Below, piece by piece: positions 9,639-21,037 of a stretch of 64,000 nucleotides of DNA (positions within the stretch are counted from its first letter, which is position 1; every line of letters begins with the position of its first letter). A model generated the notes under the pieces. It had not been told where the DNA came from and did no database searches. It saw only the letters and a program-made list of their open reading frames with translations. The position numbers and the translations under genes were made by a program. Source of the stretch: Isoetes taiwanensis (lineage: Eukaryota; Streptophyta; Lycopodiopsida; Isoetales; Isoetaceae); NCBI GenBank assembly GCA_021234155.1, contig JAJEKV010000025.1, positions 6,491,310 to 6,555,309 on the forward strand, in the 5' to 3' direction.

Positions 9639-9932
9639 ATGGATACTAAATTTTTCACTGTTCTGAAGCAGGATCAAAGAATTTCTTGTGGTTTTCTCTC
9701 TGGACCATCCTCCGAGCTGTGGGACAGTTTTCTTCTCAAACAATTCTTCCCAGACACACTTTTCAACCCACAATTCTCAATTACACCATCCTCAGAAGAA
9801 TTTGAAGCCGAAATCATTGAAGCTTGGGTGCTAGAATTCACAGGCAAAAAGAACATTTCGGCGACAGCAACCTTTCAGGTATTTTGTGGGTGGTCAGAAA
9901 GGAAAATTTCGGTTAAAATCTACTCAGAATGA
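9639..9932 (+). CDS. Small ORF at the LINE 5' end, unknown
   Basis: An ATG-initiated frame of 97 codons (starts MDTKFFTVLK) lies between the previous retroposon tail and ORF1, about 160 bases upstream of the ORF1 ATG. It is not basic, shows no known motif and has no membrane segment. It could be the true start of the LINE, an upstream ORF in its 5' leader, or chance. Position is the only reason to list it. Confidence 0.25.
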   Translation: MDTKFFTVLKQDQRISCGFLSGPSSELWDSFLLKQFFPDTLFNPQFSITPSSEEFEAEIIEAWVLEFTGKKNISATATFQVFCGWSERKISVKIYSE

Positions 9933-10094
9933 TTATTCATACTTTCAGGCATAAATTTGGTTTTCCTATCCCTCAAAGTTCTTAGATAGATCTTTCTTCC
10001 AAGTTGCTCTCTGTTTTTCTCCACTTCCTATCCTATTTTTCCATTCCTTCCGCTCTCTTGGTTCTGATAGCCTTTCTTTACTTGCTCTGCATTA

Positions 10095-12776
10095 ATGGCG
10101 TATTTTCCCCCAAAAAATAAAAAACTTTTGCAATGCCCGTCAGCCCTAGATTCAAATTCTCTTTCACTCCTTCATAGTTTTATGCTCTTTCCGGCTGCTC
10201 AAAGGGACTCTCTTCTCACTCAGTTAAGTGCATTCCACCTTGATCCTTCAAAATTTATCAAATTTGGGGATTTTGCTAACCAGGATCCTCTGTCAAAAGA
10301 TATGCATCACTTCAGCCCATTTGCTCCTAATTGTGATACGCTCTCTCTGGACCCAAGGGGAACTCTTACTTTGCCAAGATTGGATGCTTCTGGAGTACAA
10401 TTCCTCTCTTTCCGAGACCAACCCAACCATACACTTCAGACGAGCAATTTGCTTCAGATTTTGAGCTCCAACAATCAAGAGCCCCCACAAATATTCAGCT
10501 TTTCAGAGGTATTCATTTAAACTCTCCTTTGATTGCATCCAAAATTGATTCTTTATCAAAGATTGCTGTTGTTGCCAAAGTCGATTCCACTGGTATGAGA
10601 ATAGAAAAACTTTAGGACCATCTCCTAAGGCTCCACAAAGGCATTGTCATAAATTCTATCTATTGGCTAAGTTATCCATATATCCTGGTGGAATGTGGTT
10701 GCCCCAGGACTGCAAATTTTTTACTTAAGCTTGGCCTCACAACATGTGATACTTTTCAAATATCCTTTTTAAAATGGAATGCCACCTTACCTCTAAATGA
10801 ATTCAGAAAGTTTCATATAGCTTCTGTCTCCATGAGCGAGCTCAGTCCCATATATTGGAATGAAGATTGCTTCCAGTCTATCTTCAACTTCTTTGGTACC
10901 TATTTGACCACAGAATACTCCACATATAAACCACCAAAATGCTTCATTCAGCTGGACATCACCAAAGTCATTCCCACTGCCATATCTTTTATAGACTTCT
11001 TTGGAAAAACCTCTATCTTACAACTTAGGTGGGTAGGTTTACCAAATCTCTGCCAGATGTGCAACTCGAGACATAAGATAGGCAGTGAATGTCTACTGCT
11101 TCAAAAGGAAACAAAATCATGTGATTTTCCAGAAAAAGGGATTGCTGCTTCTGAGCCATCCAATCAAGCAGCTGCCCCAACATCTCCAAACAGATCGGGA
11201 TCTTGTCAACATGCAGCAAGGGACACTAACAGGCCAGACCACAATACTCATTGGCATCAAAATGGATGGAACAAGGTCAATGGCAGTACAAAAAGAATCC
11301 AAAAGCACAGAGATGCTAGAAGTTTGGCACAGCAAAAATCTGATCTCATATATAGCTCTCAGAAATCCACCATAACAACAATTTCTGACAAGCAAATGAA
11401 GGTTAAGGTTCTAAACAAGGGGATCTTCATCAAGGAAGATCGACCATCAGGTGGTCAAGATATACCTAGCTTGGCAACAAAACAGCCTTCTGATAAATAA
11501 ATCAAATATTGAGCATAACAGGTATATGCTAAAAGGAAAAGGTAAAGCCTCACTTTTTCCTCCAAAAGTTGATTTGCATAAGGCACTTTCAATTATTATG
11601 AAGGACTCCAGGCAAATTATCAGTCAACAACCACTATCAAGCAAAGGTACTGGTGATGTCCAAGTTGGGAACAAAAACACAGCCAGTTCCAAAATGACAA
11701 TTACTGAGAACAGTATGACTAAAACACAAGGTTTGAATGGGGTTTCATTACTTAATGAAAAAGGTATCGACCACAAAGAAAAGGGCAAGCAGAATACATC
11801 TACATCAACTGAGATCCCTCCAGCTCCAGCCAGGGATTTACATCACCATAATACTCTGGATCACCAAGACATTGAACCTGCTAAAGAAAATGACATGCAA
11901 ATTGATACGCTGAAAGTCTCAAATTCCTTTGCCATTCTTGCAGATATGTCAGATGACCCTGGTGCGGATAATAATGCAGATGAAACTTGTATTGGTCCCA
12001 TTGAGCCAACCTCTTTTCATACTCAACTTAAAAACACATTTCAAAACACATCCACCACATATCCCATCCAAAATATTGCTCCTCCATTAGAAACTGCACT
12101 TGATCCCCTCTTTTTACATGTAGACCTCTCTGAAACCTCTGAATCATCCTTTCACTCTTCTAAGAATGCAGCCATTTCCCCAGAGATAGCTCAGCAACTA
12201 CAGGAATTAATGACAGCCACAGAGGTATTGCCATGTGTATTGCCAGATCCTTCTGAACAGATGTCAGTGGGCCCAAAAGATAGGGATGAACAGGTTAGAA
12301 ATATCTCAAATGGTTGGGAACACAATTTGCTGCATACAGATCATGAGCACACAGTACCAGCAGCAGTATGTGATCAGCATCAATCAGAGAAAACAACAGG
12401 AAACAATGCAAACTCTACCCTACATCAATTGAGATCTACTGAGTCATCATACTTGGAACAAGCTACTCCCAGGCAAGATCTTTCCATTCTAAAAGTTGCA
12501 GATAATTTGTTACTTAACTGCTCTATTATGGATAATAATGTGGATAATAATGTAATTACCCCTACAAACTCCATTGACACTTCTTTAGCTGAGAATGTAG
12601 TCCAGGAGTGCTGCAAATCTAAATTCTGGCAGTGCTCTCACCCTGATATAATAGCTGAAGAAAATAACTTTGCAGAATCTCACCCTGACAAAGAAAATGC
12701 CCTTGATCACCACATTTCAAACTTTGATAACCCATGGGATGGAGATATTTACCTGCTTGCTCATCATGATTGCTGA
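10095..12776 (+). pseudogene. LINE ORF1 (DUF4283-like RNA-binding protein), frameshifted
   Basis: ORF1 of plant L1-type elements binds the element RNA. Here it is read in three pieces: 10095-10520 from an ATG, then another frame from about 10442 to 11500 with an in-frame TAG at 10613-10615, then a third from about 11451 to 12776. The middle piece carries the DUF4283-like region (SPLIASKIDSLSKIAVVAKV, then LHKGIVINSIYWLSYPYILV) and a cysteine cluster CQMCNSRHKIGSEC that looks like the zinc knuckle closing this domain. The last piece is a long, polar, low-complexity tail typical of plant LINE ORF1. It overlaps the open frame of ORF2 by a few bases. Two frameshifts and one stop make this copy non-functional unless they are sequence errors. 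Confidence 0.75.
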
Positions 12777-12937
12777 CCACTCAAAAAACAAATCCTCCAA
12801 CAGAAATGGAAAGAAAAAGGGTAAAAATATTCTTGGCCAAATCCAGAATACCCCTGCAGCCAATACTCGACAAAAATCCAGAAGAGCTAGCAAACTCCAT
12901 TAGCCATCCCCTAGATTGCTTTATTCTTAAATTTACC

Positions 12938-15900
12938 ATGAAGATTCTCAGTTGGAATCTCAGGGGTATAAAAGGCCCTTTAAAAAGAAGAAGGGCAATC
13001 TCTCAAATCAGAAGTTATGATGCAGATATCATCCTTCTACAGGAGCTTAGACTTCCTAGCTTTGAATGCTCAAACTTAGCAGATTGGATTGGCCCTGGCT
13101 TTTCATCTATTTGGACTGAGGCCAATGGTACCTCTGGTGGCCTTTGCATTATTTGGAGACATCTTGTCCATAGCTATGTTCATACTAGCCCTTGCAGAAC
13201 CTGGCAATCTGTTATTTACAAGCATAATGATTTTAGCTTTGGAATTATAAACATCTATGCTTCCACTGATTCAAGAATTAGAGCTAATACTTGGCCCATG
13301 GTTAGCAATTTCATTGCATCTCAAGACTGTGACACTTGGATCATGGCAGGGGATTTTAACAACACACCTACTTGGGATATGAAGGTAGGAAAAAAACTAA
13401 ACATGTCATCTGAAGAGAGATCACAATGGGATCAAATGCTTGATAGGCATTTCCTTCAGCATATCCCCTCCTCCACCTCTGCCTACACTTGGTCTAACAA
13501 ACAAGAAGGAAATAACAGGGTCTACTGTGCTCTAGACAGGTTCTACATAAACAACACTCAGAATGATATTTGGAATAACTGTCTGGTTAGCAGTGATGAG
13601 TGCACATTCATATCTGACCACCAGCCTCAATTCTTCACTACCAATCACACTCTATCCATTAAGAGGCATGGCAATACCCCTTTTAAGCTGAATTGCTCCC
13701 TGCTCGACTCTGATACTTTCTGCAATGATTTCATTGCCTTCTATGAAACTCTCCCCAAGGTTAGATCTACAAATTCTATGAGATCCTTTTATGCCAACAT
13801 AAAAGATTCCAAGACCTGGATCAAGCAGTGGTCGAAGAATCTTCATGAAAGCAAGCAAGCAGAAAAAAGAGCCTATCTCAAAGAAATGAAAGAGGTAAGG
13901 ATACAGCTGCAGGAAGACCCCCTTAATATTGAGCTCCATTGGCAAGAAGGAAATCTTGAAAGGGTCATCAAAACAATTGAAGAGATGGAAGCAAAAGGAG
14001 CATCCATCAGATGCAAAATCAAGTACCTCTCCAACATGGACCATGGAAACTCCAAGTTCTTTTACAGAGTTGCCAAATCTAGACTTCTAAAAAGTCAACT
14101 GACCACTGTCAAAGATGAAAACGGTAATATCTTCACAGATCAAAAAGAAATTTCCAATTTCTTTTGCTCTAATTATGCGAATATTTTCTCCCAACCTATT
14201 GACAGCTCTGTCCAAACTGCTGAAGCCAAAGCTTTTACTGATTTGAGTGACAACAATGGTCTTCATAGTAATCTGATCATGACCCCTTCTATGGAGGCTA
14301 TCCCCACTGCAGATGAGATCTTCTCTATCCTAAAGAGTCTTGCCAAAGGCAAAAGCCCTGGCCCTGATGGTCTTCCCCCTGAATTCTACATTAGATTTTG
14401 GGATACTATTAAAAGTGACTTCATGCACATGATCAAGGGTTTCTGGAATTCCAACCATCTGCATCCTGCTCTCTCTTCTGGCCTTATCACTCTAATCCCT
14501 AAGGTTGACAATCCCCAGTCTTTCTCAGACTGGAGGCCTATCTCTTTAACAAACTCCACTTATAAGGTCTGTGCAAAGATTATAGCCAACATGGTTAAAT
14601 CTCATCTTCAAGAGGTCATCAGCCAGAATCAATCTGCTTTTCTCCCAAACAGATATATCCTAGATAACTATATTGCAGCCATGGAGGGAATGCATTGGAA
14701 CAATCTAACTAAACAAAATTGTATCTTATTGAAGTTAGATTTTTCAAAAGCCTTTGACACTGTAAGGTGGAATTTCTTAGAATTCTCCCTCCAAAAGCTG
14801 GGCTTCAGTGAAAAGATCATTAAGATAATCTTGGGATTAAATTCTCGATCACAATCAACTGTTCTTGTGAATGGTTCCCCTGGTTATTTTTTCCCTCTGG
14901 CTCGAGGTGTCAGACAAGGATGCCCTCTAGCCCCTTATCTCTTTCTGGCTATAGCAGAGATGCTTACTAGAGTGATTATACATCAACAATCTGTGGGAAA
15001 TATAGTAGGTCTGAATCTTCCCGATAATACTTCCAACCTTTCCATTCTGCAATATGCAGATGACTCTTTCAGCTTCCTCAAGAATGAGTCAAGCATCATT
15101 GCCAACTTCCTGAACATAATTCACATTTTCGGTGCAGCCTCTGGGATACATCTAAACAGAAACAAATGCACAATTATTGGAGACTTAGATTTGGATAGCA
15201 TTGCTGGCATCAAGTGCATCAGATCAACTGAGACAACCAACCTTTTGGTTATGCCTTTGTCCCTCAATCCCAGTCTCAAAGGATTATGGACCCCTATAGT
15301 TTCCAGAATCAGAAAAAAGCTAGGCAATTATGGAAATTGTCTGTCACTGGCAGGGAGAACCATAATTGCTAATTCTGTTCTTGCTGCCTCTCACATTTAT
15401 TACTCCTCTGCCCTCTTAGCTCCAAAATGCATTTACCAACAAATCGAGAGAATTGTCAGAAACTTCATCTGGAGGAAGCACCATATGGTTAACTGGAATT
15501 CTATTACCAGAAGCAAGAAGCAGGGTGGCCTAGGATGCAAGAACTTGGCTCTTCAGGGCTATGCTTTGGCTGGAAAATATATCTGGAAATCCCTGTTCCT
15601 GCAAAATAATCCAGCCACATTATTTATCAAATATTGGCTTTGTTGCAGTCACCCTAAAGGACATCCTTCTATCAGTCATAATTTGCCATCATCAGCTTTC
15701 ACAACTCTGAAACCTGCACCAAATATATCTCCTCTTATGAGAGGCATTATCTTGGCTTGGAACAAAGTTTACATTAAAATTGAACATTCAAGTATACAGA
15801 ATAGCCACTCGAGCACAAGCATTTTTTGGAATCCTAATTTTTCCAGAGACAATACTACTCCTTTGGCTATTAAACATCCTAAGCTTTACAAAAAATGGAC

Positions 15901-16504
15901 AGATTATGGTATTTCAAAGCTTGGTGATTTATGGGATCAAACAAGATGGATTTCTTGGACAAATCTGAAAAACAGGATCAGAGGCAGCTCATCTGATAAA
16001 CTTCTGTTTAGATTCATCAGGCATAAAATTAGCAATATCAATCTCCTTGACAATCCTGGCACTGCTGAATGGTCCCTTATGGGTAAGCCTAGCTACAATG
16101 TCTCCAAGGTTTATACCTGTTTAAATATGCCTCACCAGCCCTCCAAATCTAAGCTTTATTGGGGACTCTCTGATGATTCTGAAGATAGGCTATTTAAAAA
16201 CATTTGGAATTCATACCTGCCCCCCAAGATTTCCTACTTTATCTGGTTAATTGCCAACAAGAGTGTGCCAAATCTGGAAACTTTATCAAGGCACTCGAAT
16301 TCTACAACAAATCCTGTGCATCCCAACTGCCCTCTTGGTTGCAACAATGTTGAATCTTTGGAACATATCTTTGGCTGTGCTATTCTTAATTCTTTTTGGA
16401 GATGGTTTGAATTTACTTTTAATATCAATTGTCCTGCTACTTTGCTTGAGTTCCTGATGAATGATGATGCGTTTAAAAATTCCCTATGTTACATTGCTTT
16501 GTAG
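12938..16504 (+). CDS. LINE ORF2: endonuclease, reverse transcriptase, zf-RVT
   Basis: I place the start at ATG 12938 because MKILSWNLRGIKG is the standard N terminus of the APE-type endonuclease; the frame is open further upstream without an ATG. The endonuclease (about residues 1-230) shows LLQELRLP, MAGDFNN and the closing FISDHQP. The RT follows with GKSPGPDGLPPEFY, LKLDFSKAFDTVRW, GVRQGCPLAPYLF and the catalytic QYADD (about 15048-15065). A zf-RVT-like region (CPLGCNNVESLEHIFGC) lies near the end. The protein nicks target DNA and copies element RNA there. An in-frame TAG at 16502-16504 cuts off the last 76 codons (NVWKHRNRCQYGG onward, to TAA at 16730-16732), where plant LINEs normally have their W..RN motif. 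The enzyme core is otherwise intact. Confidence 0.9.
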   Translation: MKILSWNLRGIKGPLKRRRAISQIRSYDADIILLQELRLPSFECSNLADWIGPGFSSIWTEANGTSGGLCIIWRHLVHSYVHTSPCRTWQSVIYKHNDFSFGIINIYASTDSRIRANTWPMVSNFIASQDCDTWIMAGDFNNTPTWDMKVGKKLNMSSEERSQWDQMLDRHFLQHIPSSTSAYTWSNKQEGNNRVYCALDRFYINNTQNDIWNNCLVSSDECTFISDHQPQFFTTNHTLSIKRHGNTPFKLNCSLLDSDTFCNDFIAFYETLPKVRSTNSMRSFYANIKDSKTWIKQWSKNLHESKQAEKRAYLKEMKEVRIQLQEDPLNIELHWQEGNLERVIKTIEEMEAKGASIRCKIKYLSNMDHGNSKFFYRVAKSRLLKSQLTTVKDENGNIFTDQKEISNFFCSNYANIFSQPIDSSVQTAEAKAFTDLSDNNGLHSNLIMTPSMEAIPTADEIFSILKSLAKGKSPGPDGLPPEFYIRFWDTIKSDFMHMIKGFWNSNHLHPALSSGLITLIPKVDNPQSFSDWRPISLTNSTYKVCAKIIANMVKSHLQEVISQNQSAFLPNRYILDNYIAAMEGMHWNNLTKQNCILLKLDFSKAFDTVRWNFLEFSLQKLGFSEKIIKIILGLNSRSQSTVLVNGSPGYFFPLARGVRQGCPLAPYLFLAIAEMLTRVIIHQQSVGNIVGLNLPDNTSNLSILQYADDSFSFLKNESSIIANFLNIIHIFGAASGIHLNRNKCTIIGDLDLDSIAGIKCIRSTETTNLLVMPLSLNPSLKGLWTPIVSRIRKKLGNYGNCLSLAGRTIIANSVLAASHIYYSSALLAPKCIYQQIERIVRNFIWRKHHMVNWNSITRSKKQGGLGCKNLALQGYALAGKYIWKSLFLQNNPATLFIKYWLCCSHPKGHPSISHNLPSSAFTTLKPAPNISPLMRGIILAWNKVYIKIEHSSIQNSHSSTSIFWNPNFSRDNTTPLAIKHPKLYKKWTDYGISKLGDLWDQTRWISWTNLKNRIRGSSSDKLLFRFIRHKISNINLLDNPGTAEWSLMGKPSYNVSKVYTCLNMPHQPSKSKLYWGLSDDSEDRLFKNIWNSYLPPKISYFIWLIANKSVPNLETLSRHSNSTTNPVHPNCPLGCNNVESLEHIFGCAILNSFWRWFEFTFNINCPATLLEFLMNDDAFKNSLCYIAL

Positions 16505-16709
16505 AATGTATGGAAACATAGAAACAGGTGTCAGTATGGTGGTAAGACAATTTCCATATTCTGGATTAAAACTCAAGTTATCTATGACATAGAAATGGTT
16601 GCAACAAGTCAGATACACCTGCATAAAGATTCTTTAGATTCTTTGGATAACAAATGGCTAAGTATAGGCAAATTCTTGGGAGCTTATAAAATATTTAAAC
16701 TACATTGTC

Positions 16710-17225
16710 ATGAATCACTTACTGACACTTAATGTTTATCTGGTAGATTACACGAGGAACCTAAGTAGGGACATTGGCACTTCGGTTGAGCCTGCAGAAT
16801 ACAGACTGTTTCCAGGACAGAGGCTAGTTCATGATATCCAATATTCAGATGACATGTGGACAGGTCCAGTCAGGGGCATCACAGATATCGACATACCAGA
16901 CATCCCTGATGAGGAACTAGACTAGGCCATGGAATTCTGCAGAAGCACATATCTAATGGTGCAGCTATGGTGGTTTTTGGAATGCAACAACAGAAGAATG
17001 ACAGATCAACAGTTTGAGAATTACAGAAACCATTACAGGGGTCTGGCAGATGCATATGGCACATTAATCATTCTAATGTCCACTACAAATGCTGATAGGC
17101 TGATTACAGAGTTGAATTGGGGAAATGGCAACACTCTTATACTCCAACCTCACTTCCAAGCTCACTTTGAATATCTTAGCTCCTACCATTTCCATCGACA
17201 TCACTCCTCTCTTCCTAATCGTTGA
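16710..17225 (+). pseudogene. Third LINE ORF, unknown protein, with one in-frame TAG
   Basis: An ATG inside the last codons of extended ORF2 opens a different frame of 172 codons ending TGA at 17223-17225, broken only by TAG at 16923-16925. The first part is acidic toward its end (DIDIPDIPDEELD). The second has aromatic-rich helical character (YLMVQLWWFLECNNRRMTDQ) and a His-rich C terminus (YHFHRHHSS). I recognise no domain; it does not look like RNase H or a zinc knuckle. The 23-base overlap with ORF2 would suit coupled translation. Plant L1 elements normally end soon after ORF2, so this is either a captured sequence, a lineage-specific ORF3 or chance openness. Confidence 0.45.
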
Positions 17226-17560
17226 CCTGCACCTCACACTATTGGGACCACATACAGATCTGCATAAAAATACAGCATTTTATTAGCACCTAATCTATTT
17301 TACAGGAATTGGTCTTTGACCTGTCAAGGCATATGTTGTTGAACTTTTTCAACATTGATCCTCATTGTATATGGGATCTCTTAGTTGCAACACAACAAAT
17401 TATTCAACTACTAATAAGGTTGATTAATATTTTGGACTCTACTATGTGCTTCTCACAGCACCTATCTTATTTGTATTTAACTGCATGCTTTTTTATGAGT
17501 AGCCTACTTATAAAGGCTCACTCAATATGTTGTACCTTTTTCTATAATTAATGAAAAAAA

Positions 17561-18326
17561 CCCCATTCACTCAAAACATCCAGGCTCAGACAAAGATAAC
17601 CTTAGCCTGGCCGGATTTATCGGTCCCATATATGTATATAAGGGGAATCTTAGAGGCCATACTTACTACATATTGACCCATAATGCAACAGTTATTCAAG
17701 ATATGGGGGTACCATACAGAATGATACAAATCAGCAACCAACTTTCAGGTAAAACATAAGTGACCTTCAACACCCATAGCATATAGCTTTGCAAAATGTA
17801 AAAGAGCTTTCAATAAGTAGCATTCAATGTCCATAGCGGTCTTGTAAAATGCAAATAGTTACATATATTGAATTATAAAATTCACCTAAGCTTCATACAT
17901 AAACGTTATATGCCTTCATTTGTTTCAAAACTTATCTTGTGCTTCTGTTCTGTAAGCAGACAGTCAAGTTTGATGCAAATAATATTTGAATTATACACAA
18001 TCAGCAGCAAAAGTACTGCATGCCAGTGAGCTTTTTTCCAAATCTGTTTTCCATTATCAATTTTGCATATAAACAGACATAGTTATTCACTGCTAGATAT
18101 AGTATATCAGCATGTCAAAAGTGTGGCAATACTAGATTTAACATGTAAGCAGAGGCTAAATACCATCAGTCAGCATAGATAGAAAATTTTCCTCAATAAG
18201 ATTGGCCTATAGTCTGATCATGCATTTGCAGCATTTAAACTTAGGGAACAGATAGAACCTGATTAACTTATAGAGTTTCAGCTCAAGAAATCTATCATCC
18301 TTTTTAATGGTTAAAATCTCATTGAA
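17561..18326. other. Intergenic, downstream of the candidate host gene
   Basis: AT-rich with no frame or repeat supported. It lies 3' of the minus-strand gene whose stop is at 18327-18329, so its 3' UTR and polyadenylation site would fall here; no strong polyadenylation signal was singled out. Confidence 0.5.
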
Positions 18327-19760
18327 TCAAACTTTGTTGCTGCTGAAACACTGCTCCGAGTGCTCCACGCATTCAAGAACATCAAAGTAGGTAGATGAGA
18401 ACCCGGTTACCTGCAGTAGAACCAAAGCAAGTTAGCCTTTAAAGGGTAAAATGCTAAGCTACTAGCAGGTAAGCAAAAGATTCTCATGGCTTAACGCCCT
18501 TCAACCATATACAATAAAAAATGTCTAAGTATTAATCAGACGAAATTGCCTCTGCAGTAAAAAAGGTAAGAACCACTTCCTTTTGCTGTTTTTTCCTTAT
18601 TTGAGCAGATTTGAGCAGTCTGGTTAAATCATTAACTGGTTGAATCTCTGAACCTATTATAGAGGCCCAACCTCTTAACCATAAGTTTGGATACCTCCAA
18701 AGCTAAATATACCAGCTGCTATTCAAGAAATAAGCAGTTTACAGACATAAATAGAGAAATAGAAAGATACTTCCTGTTTTATTGTGTACTCCTGATGTAG
18801 CAGCACTACCATGGACAAGTCCCATGCTTATGTCAACCGTATTTACCAACCCAAAACCTCAACTGTGATTCATGTTCTATTTGTTAACCTTCCTATAGTT
18901 TGTCACTGCTTAAAAACGAACAAAAGGCCCACAGCTACTTCTGAGTATATTTACTTGTTAAACTGTACTGGTAGATAATATAAGTAATAGTTCAGCTAGC
19001 AAAGCTATTCAGCAGATCCTCAATGACTAACATAATCATCAGAGACAAAGCATATGGAAAAATGTTATGTAATCAAACAGATAGCATAAGTATGCAGACA
19101 CAAATGCATTTACACCTCATCCCATCCCTTATTTCTGTTAAAACTTAGTGCTAATGAAACAAAACCTGATTCAGTGGTGTGTCATCTCCATCAAGCGTAT
19201 CCAAGTCAGCCAATATTACCGAGGCTGCTATTTGTTCCAGAGCTGTTATGTCCTCCACTGATTTTTCATTGGATGCCCCATCGTTCTTACATTCATGCCT
19301 TTTTCCTTCAAAGAGTCATGATATCAGCATTTGTTTGACATTGCCTTGCCCAAGAATATGAAGGTAAAAGTTTCCCTCTGTTGCTTGAAGAAGATTTGCT
19401 CCAAGTGAGCTCAGAAAAAAGACGCTCAGAAATGAGGCGCTCAGCCCTCTGTGGGCTCTCTATCAGATATCAAGATTTATCAATATCAATGGTCAGCTTC
19501 TCCAGAAGAGCATTGACCGGATCCTTTGCCATATTATCTGTGTTTTTCATGCGCCAACAGAAGAAAAGAAGAAAAGGGGAATGCGAAATGGCTACATCCT
19601 CACCAACGTCTCAAGATAGAAATAAAAGTAGAATGCTTTCCAAGGACTTACTGGAGTACATAGTACTCTGCTTAAACATGTGGCGGTTTTCGTGAGAATC
19701 TGCCTGCCGTAATGCACCATCGCCTAAGCCTTTCTAAACCTTCACGCCAGGAAAACAATC

Positions 19761-19930
19761 GTGGTATTTATCAACCACCGTCATGTTTGAACCAGCGTGA
19801 ACCTAAAAAAACTCGGTGTATTTTTTCTCTCAATGTGGTTTTAACATGACACACACTCAAAAATTGGTTGTCCACAAAAACCTCGTGTATTTTTTTTTGT
19901 TCAAACATGACGGTGGTTGATAAATACCAC
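19761..19930. mobile_element. 170-bp MITE with perfect 32-bp terminal inverted repeats
   Basis: 19761-19792 and 19899-19930 are exact reverse complements over 32 bases (outer end GTGGTATTTATCAACCACCG). GCCAGGAAAAC sits 4 bases before the left arm and directly after the right arm, as GCCAGGAAAACAATC against GCCAGGAAAACTTTC, so a 15-bp imperfect target duplication is possible. No coding capacity. It lies in intron 3 of the candidate host gene. Confidence 0.75.
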
Positions 19931-20179
19931 GCCAGGAAAACTTTCGTAGTATATCTTGTACCATTTAGTTTACATATTCCCCTTTGTCAGAAAAAACGTA
20001 CCATTTACAAATTAATGGAGTTAAAAGAGTTGGGTGAATATGTGAATAGACCAAGCTATGCTACACATAATATGATTTGATGGGCCAAACATTGAGCCTT
20101 CAAGCATGTTTTACAAAGAGGGACTACTACAAGTTCCCTAACAAGTCTACATCACCATAACTTTATGGTGGTTACGTAC

Positions 20180-20296
20180 CAGTTCATGGCATATGGGATG
20201 CCATTCTGGCATGTACCGGTGGGGTCCCGCGACCGGCGTTAGCCGGGAGCGGGTCACCGGTGCATGCCAGAATGGCAGACCATATGCCATGAACTG
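20180..20296. repeat. Foldback of about 117 bp, nearly full-length stem
   Basis: CAGTTCATGGCATATGG at 20180 pairs with CCATATGCCATGAACTG ending at 20296. Pairing continues with few mismatches through the CCATTCTGGCATG and ACCGGTG segments to a small GC-rich loop around 20236-20241. Transcribed from either strand it would give a long hairpin RNA of miRNA-precursor size. Confidence 0.75.
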
Positions 20297-20297
20297 A

Positions 20298-21037
20298 CAA
20301 TATGGTACTTGGGGAGCCAAAAAATTTCCCTCTTCCTCCTTCAGCGATGGCGCCTGTGGCGATGGCGATGGGGTCTGCAAGCGATGGCGATGCAACGATG
20401 GGGTCTGCCAGCGATGTTCGAGCTCTGCAGCGACGGCTTTCTTCTGTATTATCTTTTCTTCTGTGCTATCGACTTTCTTCTGTGCCCAAAGCTCTGTTTC
20501 AATAGCCGATGTAAGCCCCATTTTCCTTCTTCTTAGTGACAGCAAGTTTGCGCTAGGGCAGAGATCTGCGGCAACAGGTCGAAAAGGGGTTTGAAGCCAG
20601 GGGTTGCATCTGCTTGAACAGACTTGAAAAGGGTTTCTGTGCATCAGGGGCTTTTCCCAGACCGATTTAAGCAGGGTTCTTTTTCCAGATCGATTTAAGC
20701 AGGGTTGAATCCTTTCTTGCTTTCGACACCAAACTTCTTTCGAGATTCTTTCTTCTTCTTTCATTTTCTGCAGCAAAAAAAGGGAGATTCAGAGCTACAG
20801 ATATGTCCAAGCTAAGGTTACCGCCATTTCCACAGGCTAAACAAGTCGAGACATGGCCGGATTCAAGCTATGGCTTTGTTAAAAAATCAATCGAATGAAA
20901 AAAAAAATAGAGTAACCTACTCGAAACCGGACATGCGGAATGGTCGACCCAAGATACCATTCTGCAATGGAATGGTATGCCACATGGCATCACCAGAATA
21001 ACCCAACGCCAAATTTGGCGACCCAAGTACCATATTG
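20298..21037. mobile_element. Non-autonomous TIR element, about 740 bp
   Basis: CAATATGGTACTTGGG at 20298 is matched by CCCAAGTACCATATTG ending at 21037, and the similarity continues inward for about 12 bases (GCCAAA..ATTT). The interior has a (GCGATGG)-rich patch at about 20345-20420 and no transposase. It abuts the foldback at 20180-20296, so one may have inserted beside the other. A target duplication could not be assigned. Confidence 0.5.

Larger units (their letters stand above)
9637..17560 (+). mobile_element. Near full-length L1-type LINE
   Basis: A contiguous LINE with ORF1 (10095-12776, broken), ORF2 (12938-16732, one internal TAG) and a further ORF (16710-17225). The 5' limit is set by the pentamer tail of the preceding retroposon. 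The 3' limit, near TTAATGAAAAAAACCCC at about 17550, is approximate. I could not find a convincing target duplication. Few disabling changes relative to its 7.9-kb length suggest a fairly young insertion. It supplies the EN-RT machinery that non-autonomous retroposons of the window would need, although its 3' end does not match theirs. Confidence 0.75.
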
